64,000 nt of DNA from Amyelois transitella (taxonomy: Eukaryota > Arthropoda > Insecta > Lepidoptera > Pyralidae): positions 4,543,501-4,607,500 of the forward strand of contig NC_083519.1 in the NCBI RefSeq assembly GCF_032362555.1. Reading direction: 5' to 3'. Numbering within the stretch: position 1 is the first letter of the stretch; the number at the start of each line of letters is the position of its first letter. The notes below the pieces were generated by a model. It saw only the letters and a list, made by a program, of their open reading frames with translations, was not told the DNA's origin and searched no databases. A program made the position numbers and the translations under genes. Below are positions 10,240 to 23,310 of this stretch, in pieces.

Positions 10240-13200
10240 AAAATAGTCAAATTATTTATAATTTTGGCAAAAAGAAACCGACCCCAAGCCCTGAAGTATT
10301 ACGCTGGAGAGGTGCACGCGCAAAGATGAAAGAGGAAGAAAAATAAAGAAAAGGTAAAATTCGCCTTTAAATATTACCGAGAAACAAATGGAGTGATCTC
10401 CTTAGGGGCTCCACTGTGTTATTAAAAGAATCTTAGAAAATATAGTCAGATTTATTTTCACAGGAAAAAAACGTACTATTTATTGTTATCAACAGATAGA
10501 TTCTTCATCTTTTTGCTTGGCCTCAAAATTTCGACCAATTCTTACTATTAAATCATACGTGACTGAAAATAATCGATTTAGAGAATACTGAAAATATCCA
10601 TTTCATCAGTATTTTATAGTATTTGTGCAAGCCTAAATATTCTTTACAAACACTTTTTTCCCTCTAATTTACATGTTAATTACAACTCCTAATCTACAAC
10701 ATAACGCAGACGTATATAACAACAAACAAAATGCGTGATCCCAGAAGTACAACTTCGCCTCCGCCGCTGCATGCATTTACATATTTTCCAACTTTAATTT
10801 GTACGCAAATGGTGTTTTGATGCGAACAGGCGTATAAGGCTCTCACTTTGAAACTCAACTTTGTAAATTGGGAGAATCGAACTCCAATTTCGAGGGCATA
10901 ATTTTTCGTAAGCACTTTCAAATTGAGTTGCTGAAACGTTTCTGTTTATAACGCATCATTAATGGTTCGACTATAACTTAAAGAAAACTTAACAAAAACT
11001 CTCTGAAAACTTAAAGGAGTAATAGGTTTGATGGTACTTTCTAACTTTTGAATAAACATGTACATGATTGGCCTGTGAGAACAGAATTCCAGAAATTCAC
11101 AAGTAAATGAATCTTTTCAAATGGCGTATCGAGTGTAATAAAGGAGGCACTCGCAATAGTGTCAATGACGAAAATAAAACGAATAGCTGATATAACTGAC
11201 TTACTATACTACAGCGCTGGACTGGATATAAAATTAACTTCAGAAGTAGTCTCTACATGTACTGACCAGTATCACATCGTGTCAGTAATATTAACTCATT
11301 TTTGAAATACCTTTTTATGAAAATAACCTAAAAAATCCATCAGCATGCATCAAGTGGTTTTTGCATAAATTAATTCACAAGAATCTAAGAGCTTAAACTT
11401 TACACTAATAGGTGTTTACAAATAAATCATAATAATCATTTGAAATTCCATCTTTAGACAGCGAAAAGAAGTACCAAAGGAGGATTTATGTACTAAAAAC
11501 GGAAATTACCTAGGTTTTTTTTTGACGCGGGTTTCGGGCAATGGACATAATTATACTACTGCTATCAATATAAGATCATGACATTTTTCATAAATTAACA
11601 GATAAAAATATAAAGTACCTACAGTACAAAGATGTTTAAGAAGTCAATGACAGATATTAAACTCCTGGCTACTGGGCGTTTGTTTTCTATCCCAAAGACA
11701 CACTCGTATATCTCACTTAAGTGTAAGTGCAATTCTCCTCCAAGGATTTAAGATACTCCTGTTTTATGTGGATAAGATGGTATTGTGCAGAGTCACGATA
11801 TATTAATATGAAGGCGATATTTCCAAGCTATACTGCATTTATATTACTAGCTTTTACTCGTGCCTGAACTGCTGTGGGTTTAATATATCTATAATATAAG
11901 TTATGTGACGTTTAGGTAAAACGTCGCAGGTAAGTGAGATTAAAGATAATTTAAAGATCCACAGAATATCTACAACCTTTATTAAGATATTTAAGAGGGC
12001 TTGGGTTAAGCGATGGACAGGAGATCCAGCAAGTAGCCGCTAGAGGAGATCGAGCTACTTTGTAGTAGTCCAAAGGCGAAAAGGACAGGGGCGCTCCGGG
12101 CGCTTATATAGGGCTCCCGGGCTGAACAGAGGGGTGCAGTTACACTGCACTGGAGCAGCAGGACGTCACATTTAGTCCGAATTGAAACAAAAAATCAATT
12201 AATTCATCATACATACATATAATCACGTCTGCGGGGTAGACAGGGCCATCAGTCTTGAAAAGATTGATAGGCCACATTTAGCTGTTTGGCTAATTGTTTG
12301 GCTAATTCAATTGTTCAGTAATTCAGTTTCGCCGTAAAGGGGTAACAGAGTGACAAATAGATTTTTTATTTTAGGTCTTCACCTTAAATATTACATACCA
12401 AGTATATGGAGAATAGATGGATATGATATTATGGATTAATTTCGCCTGTTTATTACTAATTTATTTACACAGAAAACATCGAGAATGATAAACACAGGAA
12501 ATAAAAGAACATAGGTTCTGCTTAGGTATACCTCAAAAGAAATCTCTTCCAGCAAACCCGAAATAGTAGACATGATGGAAAGGGTGACAGGCGTATAATC
12601 CACACAATTATTTATAATACATGACAAACAATTACATAAATAACATTTAAAAATATATATGTAAACCTGCTTCTTATATGGTAAGCCAATACTATAAAAT
12701 ATCCCCCACCTTATAAGAATATAACATCGTAATAATATACAATTTTCCCTAGCCCCACTATATTAGCCGTTTATTAATTTACTGGATGGATTACTTAGAG
12801 GCGTAATAAGAGGCAACATTGCTAAACTTCCCAGGCGGCGTAAATATTATAAATAATCCTTATTTGCCCAGGAAAAGGTAAATTGCCACGTCACAAAAAC
12901 TCAGCTCTTCGCCAAGTTATGAGGTTCATTTTTATTATTTAGTAAGGGTTTACTTACTAATTAGTTTACGAGATTAGGTTGAGTACGTAAAAGATTTTTC
13001 GTAAGTAATAAAAATTTGTAGTTATTTTCGCTCCATAAAATGAGGGATTAAAAGAAGAGGTGGAAGGATTATATAAAACCTACCCGGTTTCATTAATTCA
13101 CCTTACGACAGTCCCCAGGTAGGGCCATAAAATATATAGGCCCAAGGGCGTAAGATACGACTCTCTAAGAAATTTTGGGATGACCTCCCCTAATTTAAGG

Positions 13201-15640
13201 GCCATTTAGACGAGGCGATAAAATAAGTAGCAAAACGTAACACGTAAAATCTTGTCGTTCTTTTTTAATTATAAGCCAAAAAATTAGCCAATTCAGTATT
13301 ACATTTACAAAATATCTTTATTACATTAACACAACGAAAGTTGTGGTTCAGTGTGTGCTGAAAACAAAAAAAAAGTAAAATTGAAAAAAACCTAGTTTTG
13401 GATTAGACGGGGAAACTATGCGTGGGAGTGGAGGGAGAAGCATCGACTCCATAAATTAAAAATCTTTCTTTACAATGTACCGGCTTCATAAATGGCTTGA
13501 GAATTACATTACTTTAGTGAAATAGTTTAAAATATCGCCTCATCTAAATGACTTTAATTTTCTGTGTCGAATATTATTTCTAGCCGGGTAATTTTAAATT
13601 TAATAGAGTTATAAATTTGCGGTTAGGTAAGAGACAAAGACGTCATTTTATTTATGTAGATACATAAATACATAATGTTCATTAAACTTTAGTATCATCG
13701 CTAACTAAAAACAATATTTTACAAACCACTGTGGGAGCTTCATTTCAGAGGAAATCTTGTGCGGACAGGGTGTTTGGTTTGGATGCCGGAAACATTTTTA
13801 AATTACAGCGTCCGGTTCCTAATCAAATTAAAATTTCATCGAGATTTCGCTAGCGGGTTGTACGAATTTTTTGCTGGGTCGGCACAACCTTGACGAAATT
13901 AGAAAAGCCTTCCATAACACAAATTTAAGATTAAATACGCAGAATTTTGTTTTTCATCTATGTTTAAAGTTTACCTACTGGATATTTTTAAGATGATATT
14001 AAGTCGTTTTGTCGTAGGTATTAATTAAAAATGTTTAAATATGATGGTTTTGGCTGTACGTGGATTTTCCTATTACGTTAATATCCCAGAGAAAAAACCA
14101 GTTCCGCATAAGGTTTTTGTCAGACAGACAGACTTAATCTACATAAAAATAATTAAAATTCAAATAACTTTTCTTTTTAACATATTTTGCACAGATAAGG
14201 TAACCGTATATATAATATATCACTAATATTATTACTTGCTAATATTATTCATTGCATAATACCTACACTTACTAATTAGCAAAGGTCTATACATCTGAAA
14301 TATAGGTATCATAATGTTTAGTACTACACTTATTTTACAGAAAAAAAATATGTCTGTAAACAACCTAGACAGCACTGAAAGCAATAGGTACTCGTCAAAG
14401 GAATAACTTTTGCAAAATAATACTCAGACGCCAAACTTCTGCTTCAACATAATCGTAAAAGTATAAAGACAGTCATAGTCCCCAAGTACATGTCTAAGTT
14501 TATGTATCACCGTAAAATTCCCAACTTCCCAGATATAAATGTACAAGAACTTCATCAAATTTAACTAAGTTATTGTCTTTTATTATTCTTTCCACTTTTT
14601 TCTCAGAAATATTATGTAAATTCTAAAGGATTTTTTCATTTACTGCATAATAAGATGTTTTACTTTTTAATTATCTAACTGATTCTATAAGTACAGTAAG
14701 AGGTACACACTTAAATAGCCAATGCGGCCTTCAGATAACGAACTTTTTCAACGATAAAATTTTCATGCTCGGTTCATTAGTACCGTGTATCGTCAGCTTC
14801 TAGAATATGGGGTAAGTAATACAGAACTAATGAAAAGGGTTAAGTAAGGGTGCGTTATAAGAGGCTCGTGTTACCGGATGTTTGGTAGAGTCATGGGTAG
14901 TGGTGGGATAGTGATAACATACAAACGTCCTTAGCAAACTTTTGTGTAAAAACAGAATATTTGACAACATATAAGAAAACATAACGAAAATATGTACTAC
15001 CAAAGTAAGTTAAAATGCTCCACGTAAAAACCTGGTAATGAAAATGCCACTGAAAAACCATCCAAGATTAGAAGCCGTTGGAACGACGACGAAGGATTCA
15101 GAAGATCACATCTAATCCAACCTAATTCACTTTTAAGGTGTTCGAACATCGATATTTTATTCAGGATTACATCCTTCACAGGGAAATGAATCAAAAGCGG
15201 ATAAATATATCGCATAATTTGGTCGCCTTTTCAAAGTCTCCTGTTGAACAAAATCCCAAGAACAGTCTTTTTGTGCTCAATTAGGAAAAAGAAATAGCAA
15301 AAAATGTGACTCAGTTGACGAAATAAAGTTCAATATAATGGCGGCAATAGTTTGAAGTGAATTTTTATAACATCATTAATTTTAGTGTGTCTGCGCTTAA
15401 AAAATATTCATCCTTAAATAACAAACCTAATTTAAAAAAAAAATAATTCGAACAGAGATTTTAAAAGATTTGCATTCTAAAATAGAACATAATAATAATA
15501 CATTACTATGCCGTGCGTATTTTGTAACATCTTGTTTTAATGTTCCCTTACATTAACATATTTACATGTCAAATTTCAGCTTTCGGAGATCAATTTCGTT
15601 TGTACTATATCTCTCCGTCAGTCATCTTCTTCATGGCGTT
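10240..15640. other. Long gene-free stretch
   Basis: No exon with believable coding sequence was found. A second truncated SINE-like tail is on the minus strand at 12,211-12,290. A GC-rich block at 12,000-12,170 contains a TATA-like CTTATATAGGG and looks like part of an old transposon or regulatory unit. A unique block at 13,730-13,910 is unexplained. Open frames near 10,694-10,921 (minus) and 12,436-12,627 (minus) show no recognised domain. Confidence 0.4.
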
Positions 15641-15649
15641 AGCCCCGGT

Positions 15650-15870
15650 TACATCCTCACCATTTGGGAGAGGACCCAGGGGTTCGCTCTTGAGCATGGA
15701 TCCAGGATTTGATGAGTCAGGTTTTTACACGAAACGACTCTCATCTGATCCCCGCAACCTTTTGGGGAACCTTACTCATATTGGATCTTGATTACTCATT
15801 TAGTTGACTGAACGTGCAGGTTTTCACACGATGTTTTCACTCACCGTAAGATCCATCAGTGACCTTATAA
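15650..15870 (+). repeat. Dispersed repeat (CGACTCTCATCTGA family)
   Basis: The block contains GGACCCAGGGGTTCGC, CATGGATCCAGGATTTG, TTTTTACACGAAACGACTC, CCGCAACCTTTTGGGGAACC and a CACTCACCGTAAGA end. Related copies are at 36,800-36,935, 38,519-38,650 (minus), 46,266-46,600 (minus), 48,175-48,250 (minus) and 57,420-57,485. It is one of the common dispersed repeats of the window. The class is not determined, and any open frame across it is incidental. Confidence 0.65.
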
Positions 15871-16890
15871 CACCCAAATTTGATATATTTATTTATTTAT
15901 TGATTGACCGAAAGCATGACCTAAGTCCTACTGGGAAGAAACTGACTTAAACACAGCATAAAGTACTTTCGCTCACATAAACAAGATTTTATCAAATGTA
16001 ATGAGATGGCAGAGTTTCTATACGTACGTTGTTATCTATTAAAATAAGGTTGGTGTATCGATTGACCTACTTAAGGGCACATTTATGTCCCCAGACTCCG
16101 ACACATCATCGGTCTTCTCGTCACCAACCCACTTTTACGATTTTATTTTAACTAACTCTCAACCGAGATTCATTCGCGTGTAAATTCCGAAAAGCCTTCC
16201 TTAGCCGATTTGTTGAAAACTATGTTTTACCAAAGTTTAGTACTTTTTTTTTATAATTGATAGTTAATATTCCGATTTCTTTAATGTTTTATTAAAAACA
16301 CAACACTCTCTCATTTTGGCTTGGTTCTAATTGCATCCTTCAATGTTTTAAAATCGGAGTTTAATTGTAGTTTTTAAAACTGTTCTATGTATTTTAGTTA
16401 TACCTCAAACACAAAACCACTTTGGAGACACGTCTTTATTATTTTCACTTTTTTATTATTTCATGCGATAATTTAATAAAGCTTTTTATGTATACGTCTC
16501 GCGCTATTTTATTATTTACAATTTAGGAGCGACTTGCAAAACAGAATTTATTTCGTCTGCCTGGTGATTGGCTGTATAAAGTTTATTGTTTAACGAGTCC
16601 GAAACGAGTTAACTTTCACGCTAAACCCTCAAGGCTTCATAAAATAATTAAAATAACGAAGTTTATAGCAAGTATATACTCTGTTACGTCAAAATTAATT
16701 GTACTTATTAAAATTTCAAACGTAAAGCCGAGTCTCTTGCGATTGCGATGGGATTTATTGTTGTCTACCATTTAATATCTAAAAGAAATTGTATTAATAT
16801 TTCGTTAGCGAAGCCGTGTTGTTTGGCATCAATATAAAAAAGAATAGGACCACTCCATCTCACTCACATCATCTCTCCATAAACGTTTGA
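15871..16890. other. Gene-free stretch
   Basis: I see only AT-rich unique sequence and, at about 16,835-16,870, a short SINE-like fragment (AAAAAAGAATAGGACCACTCC region). Confidence 0.4.
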
Positions 16891-16892
16891 CG

Positions 16893-17110
16893 GCCTCTGT
16901 AGCGCAGTGGTAGTGCGCCAGAAGCCGTCAAACGTTGTGCTGGATTCACATCCCGGTCAGTGCATGTTGAGAAACGAACTTTTGGCCTGGGTCTGGGATG
17001 TTTATCTGAAATTAGTGCTTATTAAAAAATATAGTGTCGTTGAGTTAGTATATCGTAACACAAGTTTCGAACTTACTTCGAGGCTAACTCAATCTGTATA
17101 ATTCAATATT
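16893..17110 (+). mobile_element. tRNA-derived SINE, decayed head
   Basis: It begins GGCCTCTGTAGCGCAGTGG (A box) and has a damaged B box (GGATTCACATCCC). It continues with GGCCTGGGTCTGGGATG, ACACAAGTTTCGAACTTAC and GAGGCTAACTCAATCTG, as in the better copy at 42,918-43,145. An inverted piece of flanking sequence (GCGCCAGAAGCCGTCAAACG) interrupts the head. Confidence 0.7.
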
Positions 17111-18296
17111 TAACGTGGAATAGATTCACTTAAGATTTCCTTTACAATTTTAAAACTCAAAGATGGCTTCAACGCTTTTCCTTTGACCGTTTTTCCTGTC
17201 CGACCATACGATTTTTCCGTAGCACCATTCTACGCAATGGAACACGCCGATTCAACTAGAATATTCACTTTTACTGTGCTGATAAATATTTTATTCGTGA
17301 ATGAAAAAAAAGCTTCCTCTTAACAGGATATGACATCTGGCGTACACTTCCCACCATTTCCGAGGTTCGCCTAGGGAGCCGTTATGAAGACTTTCCGCTT
17401 GTGACCCATGCTTTATCTTCTTTATTGAAGTTTCTTTTAATAAATTTAGCCCAATAAAGATTGTAGTCAAAAAAAAACATATAATTAATCTTTCATTCTT
17501 TTTCTGGGTTCTCTTTCTTGGTACCAGAAATACCCTTTAGAGAAAAAATCCGTAGTCTTTTAAAATCAATGAGGATTCATATTTATTTGGCGCAACTTTT
17601 AATCCATCATAACATGACTTTGCAGTCTGTTTGAGACTGTTCATTATATTTACCTCTTACAGGAAAAACAAGTAAGATGTTTCTTCTACTCGTTCGATAT
17701 CAAGAATTTAATTTTGTGCCATGCAGTCTCCTCCGGGCCCAGATAAAAGGGTCAGTCAGTTTTTAATGGCTAGACGTCGCCAAAAATGATATGATTACTT
17801 GTGCCAATGAATGAAGGTGAGCAAAATATCGAAAGGCGAACATCCCCCGATCGCCCATATCATAAAAGAGAGTGGAAGATCGAATGGGAATACACCACTT
17901 CAACGCTGTAAGTTTTATCATGCGCGGGGCATAAAGATTCGAGATAAAACAATGAGCTGCGGAATTAAAAGCTGTATTCTTACCACACGTCAACTGCTTA
18001 TAAAGCGAAACCCATTCTTTACAGCTATTTTTTAGTATCATTCTGTCACAATGTTATTTTTGTTGTAACTAATTCCGTTACAATTACATAATTCGATTCG
18101 TCTTTTCCCCTCTGCTTTTATATAAAAAGTCACAAAAACTTACCATGCTTTTCTTATTTTCTTCATATTTTTTATCTCGACTAACTTCATATTTTTAACC
18201 CAAATTCAAATTTCTTTATTTTTCTCTACACAAACCCAAAATAAAAAAGTCAACACGAAGCCACAGAGGTTCTTCATGCACGCGTTAAATCTAGCA

Positions 18297-18400
18297 TTGT
18301 GTCCTGGAGGGGTCGGCAGCCTCTATATACTTTCTCTTGCCACGATCCCTGCATACTTCATACTGCACCTATACTCATAACTCTTTTCATGAAAGTGATT
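18297..18400 (-). mobile_element. LINE 3' fragment, decayed
   Basis: The reverse complement matches the C-terminal end of the LINE at 39,482-42,633 with many changes (TGCAGGGATCGTGGCAAGAG, CCGACCCCTCCAGGA). The CATA tail is gone. It is an old truncated copy. Confidence 0.6.
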
Positions 18401-21400
18401 CTTACTAACTTAAGATAATATTCATATACACCAGCAAGCCTCACAAACACTATTTTTATTTATAAAATTAACGGCTCTCTTCTAAAATAAATTATGAGCA
18501 CCTGAAACGGCACCTAGTTACATTGTCACAACTTTAAGTGCATATAACATGGAACAGTGACTTTATTAATAAAATAGACATTCCAGCTATCCAATCGAAA
18601 TAAGATGATATTAACCCGCACAGAATTCCAAAGGATTCAGCCACAAATTTCATTCTTTCTCACACATAACAAAACCATACAGATATTGTAAGCAGGTATT
18701 ACACAATTTATTTAAATAAATAATTTCTCGATAACTGGCAGCGAATAGCTACAACCACCACACATAGCTACAGTGCCTCTCACACATAACTCCTCAAGTA
18801 GGTAGGTATGACATACTACTAATTTATTGTAAGCCTTATTCGCTATCTATTTTAAATATGTCTAAGGAGCACACATTTCGTTGCAACGATACGAGTTAAT
18901 GTCCCTACTAATATTGCAGTCTGTGCATTATATATTGCATCACCGAAATAGTATGCATAGTGCAGATAAACTAACATACCTAATAAAATCAAGCAGAATT
19001 TTTATGGCGATGGGCTAACAACCTATCACTATTTGAATCTCAATCCTACCATTGTGCCACATAGCTGAACGTGGTATTTCAGTGTTTTCTTGACTATTGT
19101 TGACTGTTAGCTCTATTACACACACACATATAATCATATATATAACTTGAAGGAAAAGTGAGTTTCATCTAAAAACTAGTTTTTTACACGTTATACTAAA
19201 ATGAATGGTAATTTGGAATTAACAAAAAAAGGAGCCTATGTTCGACTTAGAAATCAACTACACTCACAATTTTTTTTTATCAAAATCTATGCTATCAAAG
19301 CTTACAAACAGATTTAACTTTCGCATTTATAATAACTATTAGTTATGGACTATGACTATTTATATAATGTACGTGATGTAACCTAACTTCGTTAACAAAT
19401 TTTTTTCGGTAGGTTCTTCAAAACCTTCCGATCCGTCGAATCCGAAAACATAATATCATTTCAAGCTTAACATAGAGTTATTCTCAGCGATAGTAAAGAA
19501 TAGCCAGTTTTCACAACCGCACAACAATGGGCTTTGTGTGGAAAACTTTACAAGTAGGTACGTCCTGTTAACATTATAAAAATTTTATAGCGTAGGTACA
19601 GGTTAAACGTAAATTATTATCTGAAAAGTTTTGTAAAGACTGGATAATATACACTTCGTTAGCAATACTACGCACTTACTAGTCTTATTCGATTCGATTT
19701 CTATGATAGAAACACTTTAAAAAAATCTGTTAAACATCAGTTTGTTGTTAGTTTGCTGTAAGTTCAACTCGGTGTTTAAGATAGCGATTCGATAGATAAA
19801 AACGCAAATATTAAAATAAGACTGGATCAGACCAAAAGCTACCTTATGTTTCGGGCACGAATTCACGGGTTTTTCAAACAATTTGCGAATTATATAACTG
19901 TAAAACTTGATATTTTCCGCATCGACTTTGTCACAAATTCAGAAATACCCACCCAACAACAGATTTTCATCTCGAATTCTTTAGACGAGGATTTCTCATA
20001 CAAAGCAGTGTTTTAGACTCGCGTTATGATTTGTCGGAGGCCCTTACAGCGAACATTAAGATGAAATATGGCAAGATTCGTAGGGGTGAGTGCCCAAGAG
20101 CTGCTTCCTCATTATAAATCTACGCAAATATTGTTTTGGGCAGCCTTTTGTCTGGCCTCATTAAGAAGCCATTACGGGGTGTAATCCCTCGAGAGTTTTA
20201 CCAAAATGTCGGTGAAAAACGTGAACGTGGTTCGCATACTTTTGTAGTGAAAACATATATGAAGACACAGAATGTACCTACCTACTACAATCTGATTTAT
20301 GTATAGGTGCATAAACATTACCTATATAAAAAAGGTAGGTGCCTATATAAAAAAAAATTGGGTAGGTACTTAGCTTACCCAGAGTAAACTACGACCTATT
20401 ACTATTATTTAGGTCAAATTAGGAAAGCCTCAAAGACAGTTCAGTACTTGGTTTACCGCGACCGAATTACAGGCAACTGCGGATCAGCAATCACGGTTTA
20501 TTTTTTCGTAAAGATTTCTTCACATAAAACTGCGACACTATATGATCAGATCCAGATGACCAGAACTGTTCCGGGAAATTTAAAATTTATTTTCTAAGAA
20601 AAACCCAGAATTCTGGAAATTATGGTTACCCTTACTGCATATGTCAATCAAGATAAGGTATTGAGTATTGAAATTAAAGATCGCCACAATTTTTACGTGA
20701 CACATTGTACAAGGCTGGCTCAAGCAAAGACCAAAGGTTAGGAAAAATAAAAAAGGCAAGTCGTTTTAATTAACATTTATTTGTACATAAATTTCTACCT
20801 ACAAAGAAGCTATCTATAAAATAATACCATTAATCTATGTATTACACTTACATGTACGTAGTGAAAATTCGAAAATGACCAGGCACGTATTATGCTTTTG
20901 AAAAATACATCGCACTGAAAACACGCCATTTTTAAATTAACACCGTTAGGTACCATTTTATGTGTAAAATAAGAAAAAATATTTTTGTGAAATGATATAA
21001 AGTGGCACAAACACTGCCTTATGATTTCTAGAAAAAATATAGAAGAGATATAAAACAAATAGAAAACTGCCCAATGCATGCCTGGCCTTAGAGATCGGAC
21101 GCGATTTACATTTGCCTTTATAACAAGAAAAATATACATACCACAGTCATGATATTGTACGGAAATAATAAAATATAAACGAAAATTGTCGCCTTAAAAA
21201 ATATCTCTATATAAAAATTACAATATTGGTGTTTTTTGTCGCGAGTCCTCTTTGAACCCATCTTTTATATATATTTATATTACACCAGTAACGTATTTAA
21301 GGTACACGAATAAATAGTCAATAAGTGCTAACAAAAGTTCTTGTTGGCTGAGGTCCCAAATTATAATTGAACTATGAGTGGCAACCCATTTTCATTTATA

Positions 21401-21848
21401 CCATAACATCTGGCATGAAATATCGAGAATTCACACTTTACTAATATTTTTAATCCCCTCTCGTTCCATAACTAAAATTTGTTAATAGTTGTTTGTTTGT
21501 GTAAAATATAAATGAAAACATAAATTATGAATAATTTTGAATTAACCCTTAATCTCAACAAAATCTGATACTTGACCTCACTCTACATTAGCGCATCTAG
21601 TGGTGTTTATAAAAATACTTAGAAAAAAACTGAGCATATACGATTTATGACTAAAATAACTTAGTAATGTCTTTGAAATCAGTTGCTTCTCTCAAATACA
21701 GCAGTAAAATAGATACCCACAATCTTTTGCCTAATATTCTTCACATATACTGTTTTCGATTCTGGTACACTTCATGTATGTACAAATACAAAATTCCATA
21801 CATAATTGTAACAGCTATGGTCTTATAATATATTGTATATGGGCTATG

Positions 21849-21914
21849 TGACGTCACCACGTGTACCATTTTTACCTTAACAATGCACTGAACGCTCCTT
21901 ATAATATGACGTCA
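21849..21914. promoter_or_regulatory. Two palindromic CRE sites and an E-box
   Basis: TGACGTCA occurs at 21,849-21,856 and again at 21,907-21,914, and CACGTG at 21,858-21,863. TGACGTCA is the full palindromic binding site of CREB/ATF bZIP factors and CACGTG that of bHLH factors. Three full palindromes within 66 bp of AT-rich DNA suggest an enhancer or promoter, but the target gene is unknown and function is inferred. Confidence 0.4.
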
Positions 21915-23167
21915 CGCGAATGACGAAACTAAATTTACGAATAAAAAACTACATAAAAGACCAAAAAAAAGCATTACTATAACTGAACCCCTTTCTAAAA
22001 ATGTCTTAGGTAATCGGACAATGTTATTTAAAATAGTTGAAAATTTCAGTCAAGAATAAAAACCACTTAATCTGACTTAAAACTGACTCGCAAACCGTAG
22101 GAATACCTCTAATAATAAATATACATTAAAAACTATCACAATTATTACACACAATTATCAATATCTTTAGAATAAAAATTATACACCTATCTACTAACAC
22201 AAGTAGACCAATATACAAAAAATCTATTCTATAACGCAGTCAAATAATAAATACATTTATAACAGTAATGTAAAAGCACCTTTTAAAAATAAATCGATAC
22301 TTACGGTCGAATTTTCGAAGAATTATGAACTCGCTGTCACTTTAGACAGGGACAGCATGAGAGATCTTTCTAGATCATTTCGAGTATTCGACTATAAATG
22401 ATAAAAGCGTCTACTTAATAAAAAAATAAATGCTATCACGAAACAAGGCGATACATTGCAAACTTCCGAGACACAAGACTTAATAAATCATTATAAGTAA
22501 TGATAATGTTTATACTAAAAGGAAGACCTTGGGTTGTTCGTTAAAGCGGGTGGAGTCGGGGTTATTTACTAATGAAATTAAAGCAAATTTGTAATGTACG
22601 AGACCATATTGAAACGATGCAATACCGACATGACACGCAAAGAAAGGGTTCTGATGTCATAACTTAGAAAAAAGAATAAGGCCTCTATTTTGTAAATTAA
22701 ATTTAATTCACAAGCGCAGACTAAACAAGAACATTAATTAAACAATGAGGATACTCCTTTCATGACAAACAAATTTATAATGACCTTTATGTGATGCAAG
22801 TACCACGTCGGTCATATAATCCCGTACTAATAAATGATAATGCAAAGGTAATGGTAAATGGAAGCGCTGAGAATCGGAACTTTGCTCGTAAATACAAAAA
22901 TAATGGCAACACTCATTCATACATCAAACACATTGAAGCAGCGAAAAGCTTCACGCGGTAATGGTAAGTAACTACACTAGGTGCTCGGGACAGGGTAAAC
23001 AAAAGGCGGACTTACTAAAACAAAGCCATCAACACAAACAAACTAAACGAAAAAAGTGCATCACGTCAATTATATAAAAAAAAAAATGTACCTACAATTT
23101 TTTATCATTTTTTATTTTTTAATTTTTTTCCTTTTTTGTTGTTTAAAAAATGCATTCTATTTTACAG

Positions 23168-23310
23168 ATTACAAAGATGTTTTGGCCAGTTCTGGAACGC
23201 TCTCACGCCCGATTCTAAAATCGAAAACGGCCGTTGGAGTATTCCAGCGCTTCGAACGTCCGCGGTCTAGCCGCAAAGCGTTCGATATTCAAATAACAAG
23301 TACCAGCTGA
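23168..23310 (+). CDS. Possible terminal coding exon, unrecognised
   Basis: A T-rich tract ending TTTTACAG is followed by a sudden rise in GC. Two frames stay open. One (from 23,170) gives 46 residues starting YKDVLASSGTLSRPILKSK and ends at TGA 23,308-23,310. The other (from 23,169) gives 33 residues starting LQRCFGQFWNALTPD and stops at 23,268-23,270; this faintly recalls the post-TM7 segment of a GPCR, but that is only an impression. No upstream partner exon was found, so the frame cannot be fixed. It may be the last exon of a gene with long introns lying to the left, or a chance open block. Confidence 0.25.

Larger units (their letters stand above)
17111..23167. other. Long gene-free stretch
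   Basis: No confident exon. It includes a LINE 3' fragment at 18,297-18,400 (minus), a SINE-like fragment at 19,000-19,135 (plus), CRE-like sites at 21,849-21,914, and unexplained unique blocks at 17,180-17,400, 17,700-18,040 and 20,020-20,260. The low repeat content of 19,200-23,000 compared with its surroundings may mean intron or regulatory DNA of a gene extending beyond the window (inference). Confidence 0.35.

Noticed and set aside
10694-10921. Minus-strand 75-residue frame, somewhat GC-rich
   Set aside because: It has no family likeness or splice context. It could be a conserved non-coding block, but nothing in the window supports either view.
15540-15791. Plus-strand 83-residue frame
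   Set aside because: Most of it is the dispersed repeat at 15,650-15,870, which recurs elsewhere.
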